DNA of 64,000 bases from Antilocapra americana (Eukaryota; Chordata; Mammalia; Artiodactyla; Antilocapridae), in NCBI GenBank assembly GCA_007570785.1, contig ML660211.1, positions 6,345,774-6,409,773 of the forward strand. The letters are read 5' to 3'. Under the pieces are notes generated by a model. That model had not been told where the DNA came from, did not search any database, and saw only the letters and a program-made list of their open reading frames with translations. Numbering within the stretch: the first letter of the stretch is position 1; every line of letters starts with the position of its first letter. Below, piece by piece: positions 58,961 to 64,000 of this stretch. The position numbers and the translations under genes are program-made.

Positions 58961-59099
58961 CCTTTCATAACTCAAACTAAAATACTATATATCTTTTTGA
59001 TTAGTTCTTCTTTTTAATGATCACTGGCTGTCCAATTTTTTTAATGTGAGATATTTTATTGTCATTTATTTATTTTAAGTCAATTTTAGTATAATCTAA

Positions 59100-59925
<826 letters not shown>

Positions 59926-59930
59926 TCCCC

Positions 59931-60589
59931 AGGACAACAGTTGTCACCAAGGACCTGAGATAAAGGGAGGGAGGAGTCCTGCCTCTGCTCTGAGTCCAAC
60001 TGCCTCAAGATACATATTTAAGTGTATCTTGTCAATTTCTGCCCAAAGACTGCTAGAATTCAGAGGTAAATCTTTTGGAAAGAAAGGACATCTTACCAGT
60101 TTGAGTCTTCTTATTTATGACGATTGATTCATCTTTCCATTTGTCTTTTTTTCCCTTTCCTTTTTTCCCTTTTTTGAGAGGTTTTAAATATACAGTTTGT
60201 ACAGCTTTTGACAAATTTCAATTTAAACCCGAGTATTCTATTTCCTTATTTTGCTTTAAATTGGAAATGCTACTTTACCATTATTGTAAAACAAAAATTG
60301 TAGCTATACAAAAATAGATTATATATTGACCTCATATGCAAAAACTTTAATACAATAATTTGGGTTTTGTAGGTTCTTTTTAAAAATTATAACAGAATTT
60401 TCTATAATCCTATCACTGCAAATACAAATACTTTTACTTACAAATTCTTATCAAATTATTTATTTTTTCATTATATAAAGTCTCCATTCTGAAGAAGTAT
60501 TATCTCATTCTCAGGTTTAAGTTGAAAATAAAGAGACCGTGAAAATTAAAAACTATCTTATATGAGGCTTCTTTCCTTAGTTCCTAATT
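59931..60589. other. Mostly unclassified sequence
   Basis: Includes a pyrimidine-rich stretch at 60130-60175. No gene recognised. Confidence 0.4.
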
Positions 60590-60735
60590 ATTTGATTGAG
60601 GGATTCACTTCTAATTTTTTAGCTTAAATGTGTGCTGAATTCTGTTGAAGACTTTTTAGTCAAATATTGAGATATATTATTTTCTTCATTCTGTTAATGT
60701 AGTGAATTATATTAATTGACTTTTTAATATGAGAA
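60590..60735 (-). mobile_element. Old L1 ORF2 fragment, antisense
   Basis: gctgaattctgttgaagact, tattttcttcattctgttaa, tgtagtgaattatattaatt follow the complement of the L1 RT region. Confidence 0.6.
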
Positions 60736-60744
60736 AAACTTTTT

Positions 60745-61290
60745 CCTCTTTTGTAAAAATTAATTTATTGAAGCATAGCTCACACACCATTTCATGTGTT
60801 CAAATTAGAGACATTTGAGTAAGTTTATCAAGTTATGCAATAATTACCATAAAATTTTAAATATTTCATCCTTTTAATAAGATTATTTATACATATTTTC
60901 TGTTAAACCTCTGCCCATTCACAGACAATTACTAATCTACTTCTGCTTCTATAGATTTGCATTTCCTAAATATTTTATATAAAAAGCAATACAATATACA
61001 GTCACTTATGTCAGACTATGTTTGTTTGAAATGAGCATAATAGTTTGAGGTTCAGCCACATCATAGTATGTATCTGTAGTAATTCCTTTTTATTGCCCAG
61101 AACTATTTCTATGGATATACCATATTTTGACTATCCTGTCACTAGGTGAAAATCATTTAGGTGTTTTCCAATTTTTATTATTAATATGATGAATAATCTT
61201 GCAAATACCATCCACCTATATGTTTCTATGTGGAAATATATACCATTTCTCTTGAACAGACAACCCCTAGTAGGGCTGAATTGCTAGGTC

Positions 61291-61321
<31 letters not shown>

Positions 61322-61485
61322 CAGAATATTCTAAGAAATTGCCAAAATGTTTTCCAAAGTGCATTCTTTTATGTTACTACCAGCAATGCCTGAGCATTCT
61401 CCTTTCTTCACATACTCCTCAACATTTGTAGCTGTCTTTTCATTCTTTTTTATGAACTGCTGGAAAGAATTTGATAACAGTTTGT
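60745..61485 (-). mobile_element. Old L1M 3' region, antisense
   Basis: A separate copy from the previous one, because it restarts at the 3' UTR (aatttattgaagcatagctc) and proceeds to the ORF2 end (ttgccaaaatgttttccaaa, cttcacatactcctcaacat). An (AT)n run lies at 61291-61318. Confidence 0.65.
61291..61318. repeat. (AT)n microsatellite
   Basis: 14 AT units inside the old L1. Confidence 0.95.
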
Positions 61486-61931
61486 TCAGAATTTGAATTA
61501 TATTTTCATAAGATATAGTGTAATTTTCTCTTTTCAGTAATATTGTTAAGATTTTCACTTCCACAATTTGTTCACTTTGTAAAATTAATACAAAACTGTT
61601 TTTTTTTATTCTCTATTTTCTAAAGATTCTATGAGAGAAGCATATACTTATATTCTTAGAAACAGTGGTTTTCTATAGTGACAGTCTTTGTTTTTTCTTT
61701 TCATAGCTATAGAACTATTCAGATTTTATATTATTCCTGAGGAACATTTGGTCATTTTTCTCTTTACAGAAATTATTCCTTTTCATTTAAGATGCTCAGT
61801 TTATTGTCATGCAACATTTTGTAAAAGTCTCTGATATTTATTTTATTGTGTGATATACAGGATATCTTGTCTTTCATATCTGATACTGGAAACTTATATT
61901 TTTCCACTATTTTCTTTGAGTAGTCTCCCTA
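61486..61931. other. AT-rich sequence, perhaps old L1
   Basis: Pyrimidine-rich plus strand in the same direction as the preceding L1. No firm match. Confidence 0.35.
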
Positions 61932-62635
61932 TTGTTCAGTCTCTAAGTCATGTCTGACTATTTGCAACCCCATAAACTGCAGCATGCCAGGATTCCCTGT
62001 CCTTCATATCTCCCTGAGTTTGCTCAAACTCATGTCCATTGAGTCCGTGATGCCATTCAGTCATCTCAACCTCGGTTGCCCCCTTCTGCTCCTGCCCTCA
62101 ATCCTTCCCAGCATCAGGGTCTTTTCCAATAATTCCACTCTTCGCATCAGGTGGCCAAAGTATTGGAGCTTCAGTTTCAGTCCTTCCAATGACTATTCAG
62201 TCCTTCCAATGATCAGTCAATCTTTCCAATGAATATTCAGGGTTGATTTCATTTAGGATTGATTGATTTGATCTTGAGGTTCAAGGGACTCTCAAGAGTC
62301 TTCTTCAGAAAAACAATTCCAAAGCATCAATTCTTTGGCATTTAGCTTCTTAATGGTCTAACTCTCACATCCGTATATGACGCCTGAAAAAAACCACAGC
62401 TATGACTATTCAGACCTTTGTTGCAAAGTGATGTCTGTGCTTTTTAATATGCTGTCTAGGTTTGTCATAGTTTTCCTTCCAAGGAGCATCTTTTAATTTC
62501 ATGGCTGCAGGTCCATCTGCAGTGATTTTCGAGGCAGAGAAAATAAAATCTGCCACTGTTTCCATCGTTTCCCCATCTATTTGCCATGAAGTGATGAGAC
62601 TGGATGCCATGATCTTAGTTTTTTGAATGTTGGAG
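61932..62635 (-). mobile_element. BovB LINE 3' part, antisense, cut by L1
   Basis: From attgttcagtctctaagtca to cttagttttttgaatgttgg. A short tandem of cagtccttccaatga-type units occurs at 62180-62235. The sequence expected next in BovB is replaced by the L1 tail, so the L1 inserted into it, or the BovB was broken there. Confidence 0.93.
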
Positions 62636-64000
62636 TTTTTTTTTTTTTTTTTTTTTTTTATTGTTTTTGCCATACATTGTCATGATATCACCAAGGGTTT
62701 ACATATGCTTCCCCTCCGGGTTCCCCCTCCCTCCTCCCTACCCCCTGGGAAATCTCGCTGCACCAGTCCCGAGCATCAATCCTGGGCTGGCGATTGATTA
62801 GACACATGACAATTAACATGCTTCAATGCCCTTCTCCCATATCATCCCACCCTTACCCTCATCCACAAAGTCCACGAGTCTATTCTATACATCTGCATTC
62901 CTTTTGTTGTCTCCCATGTTGGGTTCTCATTACTGTCTTTCTAAATTCCATATATATGTGTTAATATACTGTATTGTTGTTTTTGCTTCTGGCTTACTTC
63001 ACTCTGGATAATGGGCTCCAGTTTCGTCCATCTGAGTAGAATTGCTTCAAATGAATTTTTTTTTAATACTGAGTAATATTCCATTGTGTATATATACCAC
63101 AGCTTTCTTATCCATTCGTCAGTTGATGGGCATCTAGGTTGCTTCCATGTCCTGGCTATTGTAAACAATGCAGCGATGAACATTGGGGTGCACGTGGCTC
63201 TTTCAATTCTGGTTTCCTCGGTGTATATGCCCAGCAGTGGGATTGCCGGGTCATATGGCAGGTCTATTTGCAGCTTTTTAAGGAACCTCCACACTGTTTT
63301 CCATAGTGGCTGTACTAGTTTGCATTCCCACCAACAGTGTAAGAGGGTTCCCTTTTCTCCACATCCTCTCCAGCATTTATTGCTTGTAGACTTTTGGATG
63401 GCAGCCATTCTGACTGGTGTAAAGTGGTACCTCATTGTAGTTTTGATTTGCATTTCTCTGATAATGAGTGATGTTGAGCATCTTTTCATGTGTTTGTTAG
63501 CCATTTTTATATCTTCTTTGGAGAAATGTCTGTTAAGTTCTTTGGCCCACTTTTTAATTGGGTTGTTTATTTTTCTAGAATGGAGCTGCAGGAGTTGTTT
63601 GTAAATTTTTGAGATTAATTGTTTGTCTGTTGCTTCATTGGCTATTATTTTCTCCCATTCTGAAGGCTGTCTTTTCACCTTGCTTATAGTTTCCTTTGTT
63701 GTGCAAAAGCTTTTAATTTTAATTAGGTCCCATTTGTTTATTCGTGCTTTTATTTCCAATATTCTGGGAGGTGGGTCATGGAGTATCCCGCTTTGGATTA
63801 TAGCAGAGAGTGTTTTGCCTATGTTATCCTCTAGGAGTTTTATAGTTTCTGGTCTTATGCTTAGATCTTTAATCCATTTTGAGTTTATCTTTGTGTATGG
63901 TGTTAGAAAGTGATCTAGTTTCAGTCTTTTACAAGTGGCTGTCCAATTTTCCCAGCACCACTTGTTAAAGAGGTTGTCTTTTCTCCATTGTATATTCTTG
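62636..64000 (-). mobile_element. Young L1 LINE, antisense, runs off the window
   Basis: Begins on the plus strand with 24 T (complement of the poly(A) tail at 62636-62659), then ttgtttttgccatacattgt and the 3' UTR, then ORF2. The 5' end and second TSD are beyond position 64000. It is the least diverged L1 in the window. Confidence 0.96.
62941..64000 (-). CDS. L1 ORF2 C-terminal part, open, partial at edge
   Basis: ORF2p is the L1 endonuclease/reverse transcriptase that copies L1 RNA into the genome. Here the minus-strand frame stays open from the right edge of the window to the stop just below 62941, about 353 codons. The first in-frame start-like codon inside is a TTG at 63759, but the protein clearly continues upstream out of the window. 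Visible parts in order are [20 protein letters not shown] near the edge, [18 protein letters not shown], the cysteine-rich motif [18 protein letters not shown] (C-x3-C-x7-H-x4-C), [33 protein letters not shown] and the end LTHIYGI. No stop or frameshift is seen, unlike every other L1 here. Whether the RT and endonuclease are intact cannot be seen. Confidence 0.85.
   Translation of the reverse strand, partial: KNIQWRKDNLFNKWCWENWTATCKRLKLDHFLTPYTKINSKWIKDLSIRPETIKLLEDNIGKTLSAIIQSGILHDPPPRILEIKARINKWDLIKIKSFCTTKETISKVKRQPSEWEKIIANEATDKQLISKIYKQLLQLHSRKINNPIKKWAKELNRHFSKEDIKMANKHMKRCSTSLIIREMQIKTTMRYHFTPVRMAAIQKSTSNKCWRGCGEKGTLLHCWWECKLVQPLWKTVWRFLKKLQIDLPYDPAIPLLGIYTEETRIERATCTPMFIAALFTIARTWKQPRCPSTDEWIRKLWYIYTMEYYSVLKKNSFEAILLRWTKLEPIIQSEVSQKQKQQYSILTHIYGI

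Noticed and set aside
63086..63604. 172-codon plus-strand ORF
   Set aside because: Antisense shadow of the open L1 ORF2 on the minus strand.

Overview
This window looks like nuclear DNA from a ruminant, most likely a bovid (cattle, sheep, goat or a relative). It carries many copies of repeats typical of that group: BovB (RTE-type) LINEs, Bov-tA and BOV-A2 SINEs, two older CHR-type SINEs shared by cetartiodactyls, and ruminant-type L1 elements. Older mammalian repeats (MIR, MER5A-like, Tigger-like, MLT1/MaLR-like LTRs, L1M) lie beneath them. I see no intact cellular gene, no exon set of a functional gene, no rRNA or tRNA gene and no CRISPR array. It reads as an AT-rich, repeat-dense gene desert. 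All repeat family names are assigned from memory of consensus sequences, so boundaries are approximate unless a target-site duplication (TSD) fixes them.

Layout. 1-13 kb: AT-rich single-copy sequence with Bov-tA SINEs, a 65-bp GC-rich insertion containing the first 39 nt of 5S rRNA, a Tigger-like MITE, a MIR, an old L1 and MLT1-like LTR sequence. 13-21 kb: BovB fragments, one split by a polyadenylated retrocopy, a ruminant L1 3' end and SINEs. 21-29 kb: a long antisense BovB (21.5-23.3 kb), then a rearranged head-to-tail BovB cluster (25.7-28.6 kb). 29-38 kb: an MLT1-like LTR, an old L1 with a twin-priming inversion, a possible retroviral pol relic, and a 4-kb L1 nested inside a BovB. 38-43 kb: a very AT-rich tract, an old L1 hit by a SINE and by a young L1 with a perfect 21-bp TSD, and a 242-bp near-palindrome. 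43-46.5 kb: a processed STEAP2 pseudogene broken by a BovB and a CHR-2 SINE, then SINEs. 48.8-52.5 kb: two long BovB copies in inverted orientation. 53-64 kb: SINEs, old L1M sequence, an L1 inside a SINE, a PAPOLA pseudogene, and a BovB abutted by a young L1 whose ORF2 C-terminal part is open from 62,941 to the right edge.

No genes here work together. The value of the window is as a record of retrotransposition: nested insertions with readable TSDs allow relative dating, two processed pseudogenes are identifiable, and a few structures (5S-derived insert, poly(A)-only insert, near-palindrome, rearranged BovB cluster) are unusual. I did not find a new biological system.
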